From Tetrapyrgos nigripes (taxonomy: Eukaryota > Basidiomycota > Agaricomycetes > Agaricales > Campanellaceae): a stretch of DNA of 64,000 nt. Position 1 is the first letter of the stretch. Each line of letters opens with the position of its first letter. The position numbers and the translations under genes are program-made. The notes beneath the pieces were generated by a model. It had not been told where the DNA came from. It worked only from the letters and a program-made list of their open reading frames with translations, and did not search any database. This document shows, piece after piece, positions 35,180-47,200 of this stretch. The stretch covers positions 31,583 through 95,582 of the forward strand of contig JAACJM010000300.1 of NCBI GenBank assembly GCA_013368315.1, read 5' to 3'.

Positions 35180-35228
35180 ATTTGCGGACACCCCTTGCGG
35201 ACACCTTGAAGGGTTGCGGACACCCTGT
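35180..35228 (+). repeat. E2 left subterminal array
   Basis: TTGCGGACACC units repeated directly after the terminal repeat. The unit core TGCGGACAC equals the inner part of the E2 terminal repeat. Confidence 0.75.
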
Positions 35229-35329
35229 AGATAGGATTGTAGATACTGTATGAGACTGTACCTCCTGTGTCAAGTGTATATCTTGCCTCAGAGACACTTT
35301 CAAGGTCTTGTCCACAGAGTGTAAAAATC

Positions 35330-36280
35330 TTCAAAAAGTGGGATAAGCACAGCCACAATTTTTTTTTTTTGATATGTTTCCACAGATAATTTCTCTAAAG
35401 AGTGCTAAGAGAAGATTCATACATCCTCATGAGTCAAATATCATTGTGAAATTGCAATGCTGAAGACACTCAAAATGTTTTTCACAAATCTCAAGTGCTT
35501 TGAGAAGCTGACTGCCAGCATCTGCACTTGTCAACTTTGAATATCAACTAGTTAGTGGTATAAGAGACAGGTCATAGCATGTTTCTGGAAGATATACATT
35601 ATAATAACTCCAAGGTAATCTGTACTCACCATAATTTTAACATTTGGACCTGTCAACTTTGAATATTAAACAACTGATGGTATTGGGGTCATGTCTTAGC
35701 ATGTTTGTACAAGAGAAGACATTGTAATAGCTTCAGAATCAGTTGTACTGATTGTAATCCTGTTTTGCACTTTTAACACTTTGTAGACACCTTGCAGATA
35801 CCTTGCGGACACCTTGCGGACACCTTGCGGACACCTTGTGGACACCCTGTATACAGTCTCAGGAGTGCCAGTTACAACCCTGATGCATTCCAGCACTGTC
35901 AACAGAATGTAAACTTTTTGAAAAAAAGTGGGATAAGCACAGCCACAAATTTTTCTGAGAGGACATTTTGCAGACACCTTGTGGACACCCTGTAGACAGC
36001 CTCAGGAGTGCCAGTTACAATACTGATGCATTCCAACACTGCCCACAGAGTGTAAACTTTCTGAAAAAAGTAGGATAAGCACAGCCACAATCCTTTTCCT
36101 GATGTTTTTACAGATAATCTCCATACAGGATTCCAAGAGAATATTCCTACAGACTCACAAGTCAATCTCTCCATGAACTTGTGACACTGAAGGCACTCAA
36201 AATTTTTCTCATGCACCTCAAGTGCATTGAAATGCTTACTGTCAGTCTTAACAATTGTCAACTTTGAATATCAAAGAATT
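35330..36280. repeat. E2 internal degenerate repeats
   Basis: Segments containing GTGGGATAAGCACAGCCACA (35338, 35928, with a variant at 36070), TGTCAACTTTGAATAT (35528, 35650, 36256) and CTTGCGGACAC arrays (35776-35852) recur. This implies an ancient tandem duplication of a few-hundred-base unit downstream of the E2 gene. Confidence 0.6.
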
Positions 36281-36285
36281 TACTG

Positions 36286-36425
36286 TATTAGGATCAGGTC
36301 GTAGCCTCTTTATACAGGGTAATACATTGTAATTAGGATCAGGTCATAGCCTCTTTATACAGGGTAATACATTGTAATTAGGATCAGGTCGTAGCCTCTT
36401 TATACAGGGTAATACATTGTAATAG
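36286..36425 (+). repeat. 45-bp tandem repeat, three copies
   Basis: Unit begins TTAGGATCAGGTC at 36288, 36333 and 36378, near-identical with a period of 45 bp. It lies just downstream of the E2 gene stop. Confidence 0.85.
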
Positions 36426-39400
36426 CTTTACAATAATTTCATTCTAATTTCTGCAAATAGACAATTTTAGCAAAGAGACTACTTTCTTTGCCTGCGTAGC
36501 CTCTTGTATTGGTGTTGATCTTCTGTCTCATGATTTTCCCTTTCTGCAACAAGTTTGCGCTTGGAACGTGTTGACTGATATGGTAGATGATGCTCTGTTG
36601 GCTCTGTAGCAATTCCCTTGTTTAATTCTCCAACTTTTTGTAAAGCCTCTTTGGAACTGTTTAAGATTTTCTCTTTGAACCGTGGCTTTGGTTTGGGTCT
36701 GGGAGGTGCTTTCTTCTCTTCCTCTATCCGCTTTGCTTTGTTTTCTGCCTCAATCTTTTCCCGTATAACCTTGCACTGTTCACCCTCCTGGAAGATTAAT
36801 TAGAAACAAATTCAGAAGAAAAATGATATTACTTTACCTCAAGGTCAGATTCTGTAGCATGTTGGATATCAGGTGCATATTTCTCTGGACCATCATAGGG
36901 CCACCATGAATCCTCTGGAGGACCAACATCTAGGCCCCATTGCTCTCTTCCTGCTTTGCCTGCCTTTGCTGATCTATCAAACATTGCTGCTTCTAATATC
37001 ATGAGTGCTTCCCCATCCACATCTGCCCTTTGTATTTTGTCCTTTCCATCCACAGTCTTTCCAGTGAAATCCACTAGTCGCTGCCATGCCTGCTGAAGAA
37101 TCAAACATTCTATTTCCTGAACAGATGATCCCTCTTTAACGTGTTCCAGAAATGTTTCCCGTTGAGAATGAGCTAAGAAGAGTGTACGAGCATGTGCAAA
37201 ACACAATTCAAAATCAGCAGCTGTGAAATCTTTTCCAATTCCAGCAACATTTTCATGAATCCAGTTCAAAATTCGAGCCCTGTCATCTGTAGTGATCCCA
37301 CCTGTAAAGTATGATGGACAAGGATGTCCAAACATTGATGTGAGAGCAATGTAACCTTCTGGCAATGTGTATCCCAAGTCAATGTCTTCAAGGTATAGAG
37401 ACAGGGCAGGAACACACTCTACAGACAGTTCTGAAAAGTCGGAGCTAATTGTGGAAAGCAGAATCTCCTGAAGAGTGATCTTGTGCTTGTATAATGCCTT
37501 GTCAACTTCAGTGTTATAGGGAAAAGCTCGCCAGTCAGTGGCAACATCTTCTGGATCACGTTCCTCATGTATCCGGGTAAATTTGCCCAGCTAAGAAGAT
37601 ATGTATTAGACTTTTTCAAGCACTGGAATCGTAAAAGACATACCCTGATTGCTTGTCGACCCTCACGGTTGCCATAGAGCCCATCAACTATCCTGCTTAT
37701 GGGGATACCTTCTAATATCTTGTTTGCATTCTCATGTTTGATGCCCCGCCACATCTTGACTGTCCACTTGCCTTTTTCCCCATGGAGAAGACGGCCTGGA
37801 TAATAAAATTTATCTCTGGCAGTCATCTGAAGTAAGACAGTCCTCCCAGCACTGATGTAGATTAGTCAAAGAGAATCAATTTTAGGGCTAATAAACTTAC
37901 TAGAGTCGATTAGCAACATCCTGCAACATTTGAGTACAATTGGGTGGTCTGATTTCCAACCTCTTTGAGGCCAACAGTGATTGACCACTGCAGACATGAC
38001 ATATGAATGCTCCCTCAATTGTTGGTTCTAACCGATTGACAAGGCAGGCTAAATGTGACCACCGCTGACATTGATCACATTGCACTGTGTCCTGTTTTAC
38101 ACTGTCACGATGACCATCATTCTCAGTGCCACATTGACAGAGTATAGGAAGGGGTGATGAAGGTGGTGGAGAACTAGAGAGAATTGTCCGTGATGGTGTC
38201 ACTGGACATCCAGAGCTTGCGTTGGAATGAGGTGAAATTGATTGAATTACTTGTTGGTCAGAGTCTGTTTGTTGATACTCTGTAACTGAGTAATGTGGTT
38301 TCCATCTCTTGGTTTCCTCCACTTTCATGACTCTGTACCCAGCCTTGACCAAAGTGGCTGAATTGGTCCCATCTAGCTGTATGTCAAGCTTTTCTCGTGC
38401 TGTTTTGATACAGTCTTGGTGGAATTTCTTCTGAGCATTGACACCACCTTCAAGGCTATAGAAACTGCAAACAGTGTGATAACCAGAAAGTGATGTTTTT
38501 CCACCCAGCAAATCTGCAATCTTCCCCTTCAACTGCTGGGCATAGCCATTGTGCTCCATGCCATCATACAAAAAAGCAACTGATTTTCCACCAGTTGTTG
38601 GGATAAGTGTAATACATCTGAAATGTGTTCCGTTTGAAAACATCCGGCCCACAAGCTTGTATACAGCACCACTCTTTTTGCTAGATGATTTGGTGTCTAG
38701 ATACATCGCACAAGGAAAATCCCAATCAGGTTGCTTGCCCTCCTCACTCACACCTGGCCGAATAATGAGTACAGAGGGAATCCAGCTGACAAATTCCATT
38801 TTTTGGCAACTTCCTTGACAATATATATCTGGATCATTTGTACCCTCTCTTGTGTGATGTCTCCAGCATTCTTCAAAGCTCTGTGGAACCTCCAGTGAAG
38901 ACAAGTTAAAGAGTGACTCAAACCAGTTGCCTATATTGCCTTTAAAGAGATTAAAGTCCCTTGCAGCTGGTTCCTGCCATTGAGAATTTGTGACGCGAGG
39001 ATGCCCAACCTGATAGTGACCCTCACTGCAACTGGAGACCCTTTGAATGACAGGAAGAAAGAATCTGACTGCATCTGGACAAATGGGACCATCACAACGC
39101 TTGGCATTTGGGGCTGTAATCAAGTAGTACAGCCAATACTAGAGAAATAATAAGTTTCAAAATGTTAAAAATTGATTATAACAGTCTTACTAGAGCAGAA
39201 TGGTATTCATGTTCCTGCATTCATATAAACTGAGCATATCTGAGTATTATAAAAAGAGATCAACTTACTATATGATATGAGGTCTCTTCTCCTGACAAAC
39301 AACGGGGTAGCCCAGCGAGTATGTGTCTAAACCTATCACGTATGTTCTGAAGTTTTTGTGATCCATCATCCTCAGAGTGAGATCCTGCAAAGTAGAGAGT

Positions 39401-39967
39401 GGCCATGCTCTCCGGTCACTCAGAGTTTTGTGCAAGTATGAAATTGGCCACTTGGTGGGATCCTGTCCAGCACAAGGAGCAGCAAAGCTTGCAAACTCTT
39501 CCCAATGTCCATGACACATTAGTGTAATATACACAAGATGCAATGATGTATCAAGCCAGCAAGAGTTACGTGACCATGGGTAGCTAGCAAATTCCTTGGT
39601 AATTGCCAGATCTATTGACAGTGGAGCAGATAAATCAGGTCTTTTTTCCTTTCCCTGTGACATCTTCTTTTTGGATACAGGAATTTTATCATGTTTGGAA
39701 GAAAAGCTATCCAAGACTGGAATCTTGATCTGTTGCTCCTTTTTTGCCTTTTTAGATGATGAAGGCAACTCATCTTCAGAATCAGAGCTACTGAGAGCTA
39801 AAATCTTGACATGCTTTTGTTTCTTAGATTTTCTGAGGTCGGACTGAGTATCAGGGGCGCGACCCTCCCTGAGTGCAGAGCGGTCACGTTTTCTAGGGGA
39901 AGGGGTATGACTTTGACTGCTGCGTCTACATTTTGGGGTTTCTGGTATTGTTGTAGCTGCAAGCCGA

Positions 39968-41441
39968 GACGGTCGATAAGTGGAACAGGGGTCTGGATGT
40001 CCTGAGAAACCTTTACACCTGACTCCGTCGTTGTGGAGCCAAACACACTTCCGAGTTCCGAAGTGTTCACCAGAGTGTCCTCGTTCCAACTGGCATCTTC
40101 TCCTTGAGCGCATGCCATATCGGCATCTGAACCGGTCTGAGTTTCGGGATATTCACCGTTCCAACCGTTCCAGTTACCAGCATTACCCCAACCATCAGAA
40201 GATGATTGAAGGTTGTTCCAATAGATGCGTTCCGTGAGAGTGCGTTTGGGACGAGGAGCAGGAGAAAGTGAAGTGAAGGAGGAAAGATTGGGATGAGACA
40301 TGACGACATCTTCAAGAGTAGCAACAGTCTCACCAGATGGTCTAGCGCCAATATCGCGTGCAAGGTTGATAGCTCTTTTGGTACCTGTGAAGAAGGCGTC
40401 AAAAGGCTTTTCTGTTTCCATGAAGAATGGCTTACGGGTATCAATTGCAGCGGGCGTGTCGACGACGGTGACTGTGTGCATCATGGGAGACATATCACCA
40501 TGAGCGAGATGTGCTTGGCCTTGTCTCTTGGCCTGTTCAGACTTTCCAGCTCGACCTCCTCGACGGAAATGAGCTTTTCCCTTGCCCTTTCCTTTGCCCT
40601 TTCCCTTGTTATTTCCGTTAGAGCCACTGGCTCTGTTAGCACCGCTGCTGCTGCCACTAGGGCGCTGCTGCTGCTGCTGTTGGAAACTAGGGTTACCGTC
40701 CTTTCGCTTGACAGCTGAAAGACGGTTGGCTTGGGCTTTCCCTGAAGGCCCCTTGAAAGCTCCCTGGCGAGATTCCCAGATATTGAGAATCTCGCTTTGT
40801 AGACCATCAAGATTCTGATTGTTGACTTGTTCAATCGAACATTGAGTATACATATTGATGAGATACTCGTATCTGGGGGGTAGTTTGGAAATGATGAACA
40901 TGACGATGAGGAAGTTGGTGATTTTTGTAAGGGAATTGCCTGAGGGGTCGTCAGTAGGGATACCGGCGGCACTGACCCTATCGAAGTGCATGCGAATAAG
41001 CTCAATCGCAGCACTAGGATTAGCGTCGTTAGGAATGGTGATGGAGGTAGCACGTTTGAAATCCGTGTAGATTGCGGAAACACCAGGTTTCCCGTAGGTC
41101 TTCTTGAGAAAGACCCAAATTGCCTTGGCGGTAGTCATTCCAAGCGTCTTCTGACGAACGGGAGGAGAGAGACGAAGTTTGATAGACCCCATGGCCTTAT
41201 CGTTCTTCTCATCCCAGTCAGCCTGTTTCTTTTGAGCCGCCGTGGTAGCCTCAGCTTGAGCCGCTGCGTCTTCAGCAGATAGAGGGGAAGCGGTACTCAC
41301 TTCGGCATCACTGGGGCGATCAGTGCTAAGGACAGAACTAAGTCCAGTAGCCTGCAACCAGGCGAGAAGGATGTCAGCCCAGATGTTGAAATCAACACCG
41401 GCAAAGACAGGGACAGTAGTCATCAGGACATTGGAGGACAT
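39968..41441 (-). pseudogene. copia gag, copy 3, open but truncated and fused to E2 sequence
   Basis: The longest uninterrupted Gag frame in the window, from MSSNVLMTTVPVFAG. UBN2-type Gag, Gln run, Gly/Lys-repeat and RRGGRAGK patch, then a frame through to VPLIDRL. The frame continues about 55 codons into E2 sequence (to 39798) by chance. Comparison with copies 1 and 2 shows where they lost frame and suggests gag and pol were one polyprotein. Confidence 0.8.
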
Positions 41442-41561
41442 CTTTGATAATATCTGGGGAAGTCAACTGTCAGCATTTATCCATATGCAGAATAAGAAGG
41501 CAGCATTAAATGCGCCATGTGAAAGTGAAAAGAGGCAGCGATGAACGCGCCATGACAGTGA

Positions 41562-41753
41562 CTACTCCCCTAGATTGTCAACAACTGCAGCTGGACATAA
41601 GTCCTGCGCCGTTGGACATATCGTCAAGCCATGAAAGGCGACGCAGGCTGCCACAAGGGCGCCACAGGCAGCCATGAAGGCGCCATCCAGGTAGTATGCA
41701 AAGTCTATGGTTTGCAGCCATTGAAGGTGCTCCCAAGGGCCTTCGGGGCCCAT
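41562..41753 (-). CDS. Leader ORF of copia copy 3
   Basis: 63 codons starting MGPEGPWEHLQ inside the primer binding site and ending VVDNLGE; the same length as in copy 2. Confidence 0.4.
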   Translation of the reverse strand: MGPEGPWEHLQWLQTIDFAYYLDGAFMAACGALVAACVAFHGLTICPTAQDLCPAAVVDNLGE

Positions 41754-41758
41754 AACCT

Positions 41759-42127
41759 GTTAAGCAGGCATGGTACAGCTTGTACACTACTAAACGCAGT
41801 GGCAACTACACAACTTACCTGTGGATAAAGAGTAGCTTGTAAGGCTAGTTAGAGGCTTGTTAGAGCGATGTGGGTTAAGTGTAAAAACTTATTATTTGGA
41901 GGACTATCTACTAGTCCTTATATACCTTTCAGGAGGTACAAATACATGTAAACTAATACTAGTGTAACAATAAGATTCTATTGTACTTGATAGAACAATG
42001 CTGGTTTCGTACACTATTGTCGTACTATACTTTATTGTCTATATAATCTTATTGTTCTATATATAACTACTACTATTGTTCTACATAGAATACGTTGATG
42101 GCTGCAACTGAATGCGCCAATTCAACA
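41759..42127 (-). repeat. LTR of copia copy 3
   Basis: 369 bp, same termini as the other LTRs but more diverged (for example GTACAGCTTGTAC instead of GTACGGTTCTGTAC), so it stems from a different lineage or an older insertion. Confidence 0.9.
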
Positions 42128-42979
42128 ACTCAGACACCATTCCACAGTTAAAGGGACTTCCACATACCATTGGAGATGCTTGTAATGTGATGCAATTGAC
42201 TGTCACCAGTGCTTCCCTTCATTTTGGAAAAAAAACCTATAAGAAGAATGATAAGTTTTAAGGTATATTCATCAAGAAGTGATTGATATAGTAAAGATCT
42301 TACCCTCACTCCAGACCTGGACCTGCACCATCTCTGCATTGGTAGCACTCAGATTTATATTCATCTGATGGTTGTCTTTCACTCTAGGACTGGCATCCTT
42401 AGGTGCAGGTTTGCAAGGTAGATCTTTTCAAATAGCTCAGATTGACACCATTTAGCTATGATAGCAAATTCTACATACCACAGTTGGCTATGCTGTCCTC
42501 TGGAACCTGAATTGAAGAGTTTGTGTATTCTAAATTTAAAAATAGGAGTAAAAATAGAAGTCAGTGCAAACTGCATGATTGTGATAGCATCAACAAAATA
42601 CACACCATTGATGACAGATTTGCTCATTGTATGAGGTGGCTCCTCATTGCTGTGAAGTTGCTCAGTCTCCAAGTCTGGATACAGAAATATGGCCAGCTTT
42701 CTACGCCAGCCTTGCTATAAAAACTTAGACTACATACTTGAACTATACATATTTGGAGGAGGATACTTACAAACAAGCTCATCTTTACAAAAGTGAGCCA
42801 ACGAAATGTTGAAAGTGTTGAAGATTCAAAAGTGTCCAGGTCACAAGTCCAAAACTTTAGCTTCCTGCACAAAAGGCCATCATTCTGATTACTCATAGCA
42901 GGTGGTAGGAGTGTTTGTATTATCCCATAAACTAATAGAAACAATGGTTTTTGACAAGAATAGGTTCATAGCAATGAAA

Positions 42980-43033
42980 AATGGGTATCCGCAGGGTGTC
43001 CGCAAGGGGGTGTCCGCAAATTTCTCATACCCG
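42980..43033 (-). repeat. E2 right end and subterminal repeats
   Basis: GGTGTCCGCAAG-type units (reverse complement of CTTGCGGACACC) lead into the right terminal repeat, ending at 43033 before the duplicated TATCTCACCC. Confidence 0.75.
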
Positions 43034-43184
43034 TATCTCACCCGAATATTACAACGTAGTACAGTGCTGATCTTTCGGCCTAGTAGTACACATCTCATCA
43101 TGTCCAAAGTGGCCAGGAACCAGAGCAAGAATACATTCCTCGGGGTTTACTTGCTTCTATCAACGAAAATAGTCAATAAAAAGT

Positions 43185-44014
43185 CTATGGTTCATCACCC
43201 AGAATAGCTGCTTCCAACGCCGACACTCTTTCCTGAGCCAAATCTCTCTCAATACGTGCCAAGTCTCGCTCTCTCAAAGCCAATTCCTTCTCCAGTGTCA
43301 CTGCTCCGAGTTTAACATTGGTTGACGCGTGGGTTCGTACTAACTTGTCTAGCAACCGTTGAAGTTCGCGGACTTGCCAGAACAGCTGGTCCTCTTTAGA
43401 GCGAGCCATCTTCCTACTCTTACGGATCAGAGTTGCAGTTCGGATGCCTACCATAAGTAAGTTAGTGTCACCTTTGAGTGTGAAAAGAGCACAAGTAAAA
43501 GAACAAGAGAACGCACGAGCGGGAGGGGCTTTTGATTCTAGTATTGCCAGATTGGCTTGCAAATCCTTGGGTTCAACTAGAGTGTTATCTGGATCGTCGG
43601 ATCCCACAACGCCCCTAGCAGACTGTATAGTCAGCAGACCAGAAATGAGGAAAAAAAAAACATGATACGCACGGTGACATCAAAATACCATCAGTCCCTA
43701 CACCAAAAGCTACTTCGTTCTCCTCCTTTTTGACCATCCCAGGCCAGGGACAGTCTGGCAATGGCGATGGGGTACTTGATGATGGAATAAATTCGGGTTC
43801 TTCATTTTCAGGGAGATTGGCTGTCCTACCAGGAGGTTAATGGCACCGCCTTCCAGTATTGCAAAAGATATACTGAGAAGTTCTGAGAGGTTGTCGACGT
43901 TCGGACTTGGAAAGGGAGACCTGAGAGGTTGAGATCATTGAAGTCGTGTGTCGAGAGGCCTAAAGGATGACTCAGATATCGATCAGAGAAAAATGATGTC
44001 ATACCGACTCGCAA
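43185..44014 (-). CDS. Coiled-coil protein of the Plavaka element
   Basis: Small exons on the minus strand include MTSFFSDRYLSH, an acidic Ser/Pro segment ending in VAFGVGTDGILMSP, and a long helical C-terminus with QLFWQVRELQRLLDKLV, ELALRERDLARIERDLAQ and ERVSALEAAILGDEP, which has heptad-like spacing. It lies between the transposase and the left end of the element, on the same strand. The start and exon limits are tentative. A role in transposition or binding of the element ends is only a guess. Confidence 0.45.
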
Positions 44015-44251
44015 CTATTGTGCATCGTCAACAAAAAAAGGTGTCAAAGCGAGCTTGGTAGTAGATAGGTATAGCATGGCTACACCTGTCTATTAAAAAT
44101 CGTGAGGAAAAATGATCTCCCCCACGTACAACAACGAAAATAAACTTTTTCAGGAAAAATTTTTGAACAATGATAGATCATGGGTTCCCGCTTTTGAAGA
44201 TTCTCCTATGTACTTGTTGAGTGTACTACGCTATTACACTATTAATAGAAG

Positions 44252-47200
44252 TCAATTACTTTTAAATAACTGGTACATATGCCTGTCGCTGTCAGTGTTT
44301 AGATAAAATGATGTGCACTGCTCTAGGACGGTACCACTATTCCAGTCTCGATTCGCAACTCGACCAAAACACGGTATAAGATGCACACTGCGTACCAACC
44401 TTCTAATGTCCACCACACTCGCCAATCTCCCACCTTCCAAGTCTGCATAGCTTCGAGAAATCTTGTAATATCCATTATTTTCATCTGGATGCGGCGTGAA
44501 AGGGGAGAACCACTCGACGTAAGCCAGATGTCGCGGTCGGTCATTCTCAGGCACACCGTTGAAAAGATAGTTGGACGATTTCTGTGGGAGAGTGAATACC
44601 AGGCGTACTTGCGCAACCCATGTATCTGCACCAGAAATATCAGATTAGTTTCTTACTTTGAAATAACAATAGACTCTCACCTTGAGTCAACTTCAAGGGC
44701 CCTTCATTATCGGTGATGTGTACAAGGGCAGTGTCAAAACGCCCATCAACCCACCGATCATATTTGTCCCGCCGGCCAGGTTGCGCATGAATAGAGTCTG
44801 CTGTCAACATTGTCTCTGAGAACACATCATAGCGCAGGTACTTGACACGGTGATAGGCTGAAACACTTGGCACACCAAGGAACAGTGCGTCAACAGCATC
44901 CTCGAAGCGTCTACCAGTCAGCTGAGGATTCTTCAGCTGCACAACATAGCGTGAGAGTGCTGCTCGTAAGAAGGTTGCTCCATAACGGTCAACAACGTCG
45001 GAAAGATTGAGAGTGTTTACGGATGGATGCTTCGCCATCTTGAGGATGCGAGAGGTGTTTAGACCAGGGGGAATATGATGAAGATAGAGCGGCGGATGCT
45101 CTCCCAATTCCATCCAGAGAATATATGACTCATGCTTCATTATCTTTTCCTTCCTCTCCAGCCATTTCGTCATCTGCGAGAACTCGTCCTTCTTGTTTGT
45201 GGCCCGGTAAGCGTCCTTGGCCATGTCAATATGTAGCCGCTCGGTGTATTCGGTGTTGAAGTTGTCAAATGTTCCGAGTTGCTTGACACACTCGACATAA
45301 TGGTTGAGGAAGTGGATTTTAGGAATGTGGAAGTTTGAGCGAATGTCAAGGTCAACGAAGATCTGCTTGTTGGCGTGGAACCATTCAAGAGCGTCTTCAA
45401 GAAGGCGAAGGCTGGTAGTGGAATGGACAGGATACTGGGCGAGGAACAGAAAGTCTATTAGTCCACGAAGACATCGTAGGAGCCGGACATTGGACATTCC
45501 ACTGGGAAGTGGAGCATCGGCAATTAGTCCAAGTAGGAAGTGAGAGATCTGGTTATGTTCTTCGCCGCTAACCCGTTGGAGTGTGGATATGCCCTTCATA
45601 AAGACTCGGATGTTGTGGTTAGGGGGAAGACGTCGACACCAAGCATCAGTCTCATGTGCCCCATATGCCTCGATAACCCACAGCTTCATGTGTTTGAAGA
45701 CACCCTGATAAAGTTGATGCAGGATATCGGGGGTAATTGAGTGATAGACATTGGAATAAGGAAGGTTGGACCAAAACGGCTCGAAAACTGGTTTGATTCC
45801 AACTTCTTGGCAAGCAGAAACAAATGCTGCGGCCCCCTGGTCAACAGCCTTCAGTGCCTCCAAGATGGATCGCAATCTCCGGAGAGGATGGGGTTCAGTG
45901 TTGTCACCGATGCGTTGGCGGGGAATTGTACACCTTGGACAGTGACCACTGATACAGCAGGTAACAAGGATCTGCTCTGGGTAGTCACCGACGAAAGCTG
46001 CAAAAATGGGATGGCCAATACGGTCCACACCATCTCCACTCGTAAAGACAGACCCAACAGATCCAGCACTCTCCAACGGCTTCATGATGTGACGCATGCA
46101 GGAATGGAAGAGGTTGGTGACAGAGCGACGACGAGAAGCAGCATTCTTGATATGCTCGAGGCTACTGGAGGGAAGGTAACCCAGCAGAATGTAGGCTTGT
46201 TTGGATGGTTTACGTCGGATCTCCTTCGGAATATTTCCAAGCGTCATGTAGACAGGGTAGGCAGTCTTGTTGCGAAATACTGTCACCTGGGTTTTGTCGC
46301 TAGAGATGATAATGGGAATGATAGTACGGCCAGGGCCAGCAGTTTTGTCAAGTTTTTCCTGTACCACATAGAATAATCAAGACACATACATTACCGATTG
46401 AGGACTGAGAATACATACCTGCGTTGACCACCACCATCTCCCAGTATGCATGTCGTGATACAACTGTTCACAACATGTACTGTCATCAAAATGCTGCTCG
46501 GGCGCATACTTGAGGTATTCTGAGAAATCGGCGTCGCCATAAAGGGCTCGGACACATTGAAGGATATCACGGAAGTAAACCTCCAATGCGCGTCCCTGTA
46601 CGATCACTTCCTCACGCTGGAATGGAGGACGACCAAGCTTGTTATCAATGATCTTGTTGAGGTCGATGGCATTGCGGTATGACAGCCCTAGCTTCTCATG
46701 AACCTGTACAAAATGTTATTAGGCCAATGGTACGCAAATAAATGGTAAGACCCACCCCTTGAATGGCAAGAAGCTCATCAAATGCAGTAGAACTCGGCCC
46801 TCTCATTTTAGCCCACTTTGCAATCCTCCAGTCCATTTCCGACTGGAATGGAGCCCAAATATTCGACCTATCACCAAGACATTCGCGGTACTGTTGATTA
46901 TCGCCAATATACAAAGTTTGAGAGCTGAGGGGTGTACCAGCGCGCGGGTCAGGATAGGGCTTGACATATGGCTCCCTTGTCCTTGCACCTGAGTGGGCTA
47001 CAGGTGGTGGTCGTGCATTTGGTAGTGGTACTGTCTCCTCCAGCATACCATCAGGAAACAGGAGTTCAGGTGAAGGCAAGCGATCGCCTGTGTGTGAGTG
47101 CGGGCCAATGTCAATTCTAGGTTCCCAATGGTCCTCATATTGTTCATCCTGAGCCTCGTCTTCCTCATCAGAGTCGTCACAATCGGAGTCGTTGATAGAG

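Larger units (their letters stand above)
39968..42127 (-). mobile_element. Ty1/copia copy 3, truncated: 5' LTR plus gag
   Basis: Contains one LTR (41759-42127), primer binding site complement (41747-41758), leader ORF (41562-41753) and gag from 41441. It stops abruptly near 39968 within the VPLIDRL codons and is joined directly to the E2 gene. There is no 3' LTR, pol or matching target duplication, so a deletion removed the rest. Confidence 0.88.
36479..42944 (-). pseudogene. E2 gene: isopeptidase-like Cys/His boxes, PHD finger, conserved C-terminal domain; split by copia copy 3
   Basis: Read on the minus strand: an N-terminal exon MSNQNDGLLCRKLKFW (about 42895), more small exons to about 42130, then copia copy 3, then a basic linker and WSRNSCWLDTSLHLVY (39545-39575), a Cys box like those of USP/USPL1-type deubiquitinating or deSUMOylating peptidases. 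Next comes VAFLYDGMEHNGYAQQL (about 38530-38580), a likely His box, then a PHD finger (about 38015-38160: CQCGTE, CDQCQRWSHLACL, CHVC), a YYPGRLLHGEKGKWTVKMWRG segment, the conserved C-terminal domain (TGGITTDD to GPPEDSWWPYDG) and a basic tail ending RRQRK at 36479. Parts downstream of copy 3 look open. Biochemical function is inferred from motifs only. Confidence 0.6.
35169..43033 (-). mobile_element. E2: TIR element with 10-bp target duplication, isopeptidase/PHD gene
   Basis: Left end GGTACTGGTAAATTTGCGG; right end in reverse complement CGGGTATGAGAAATTTGCGG. A perfect 10-bp duplication TATCTCACCC flanks it (35159-35168, 43034-43043). TGCGGACAC arrays lie inside both ends. It is inserted near the left end of the Plavaka element and is itself interrupted by a truncated copia copy. 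It encodes the fuller version of the gene found truncated in E1. No recognised transposase was found. Confidence 0.8.

Noticed and set aside
39268..40113. 281-codon frame read as one protein starting MRSRRRCQLERG
   Set aside because: The first third is out-of-frame copia gag; only the part from about 39960 down is E2 coding sequence.
45741..46376. Plus-strand 211-codon frame
   Set aside because: Antisense to the Plavaka transposase core, which has clear family motifs.
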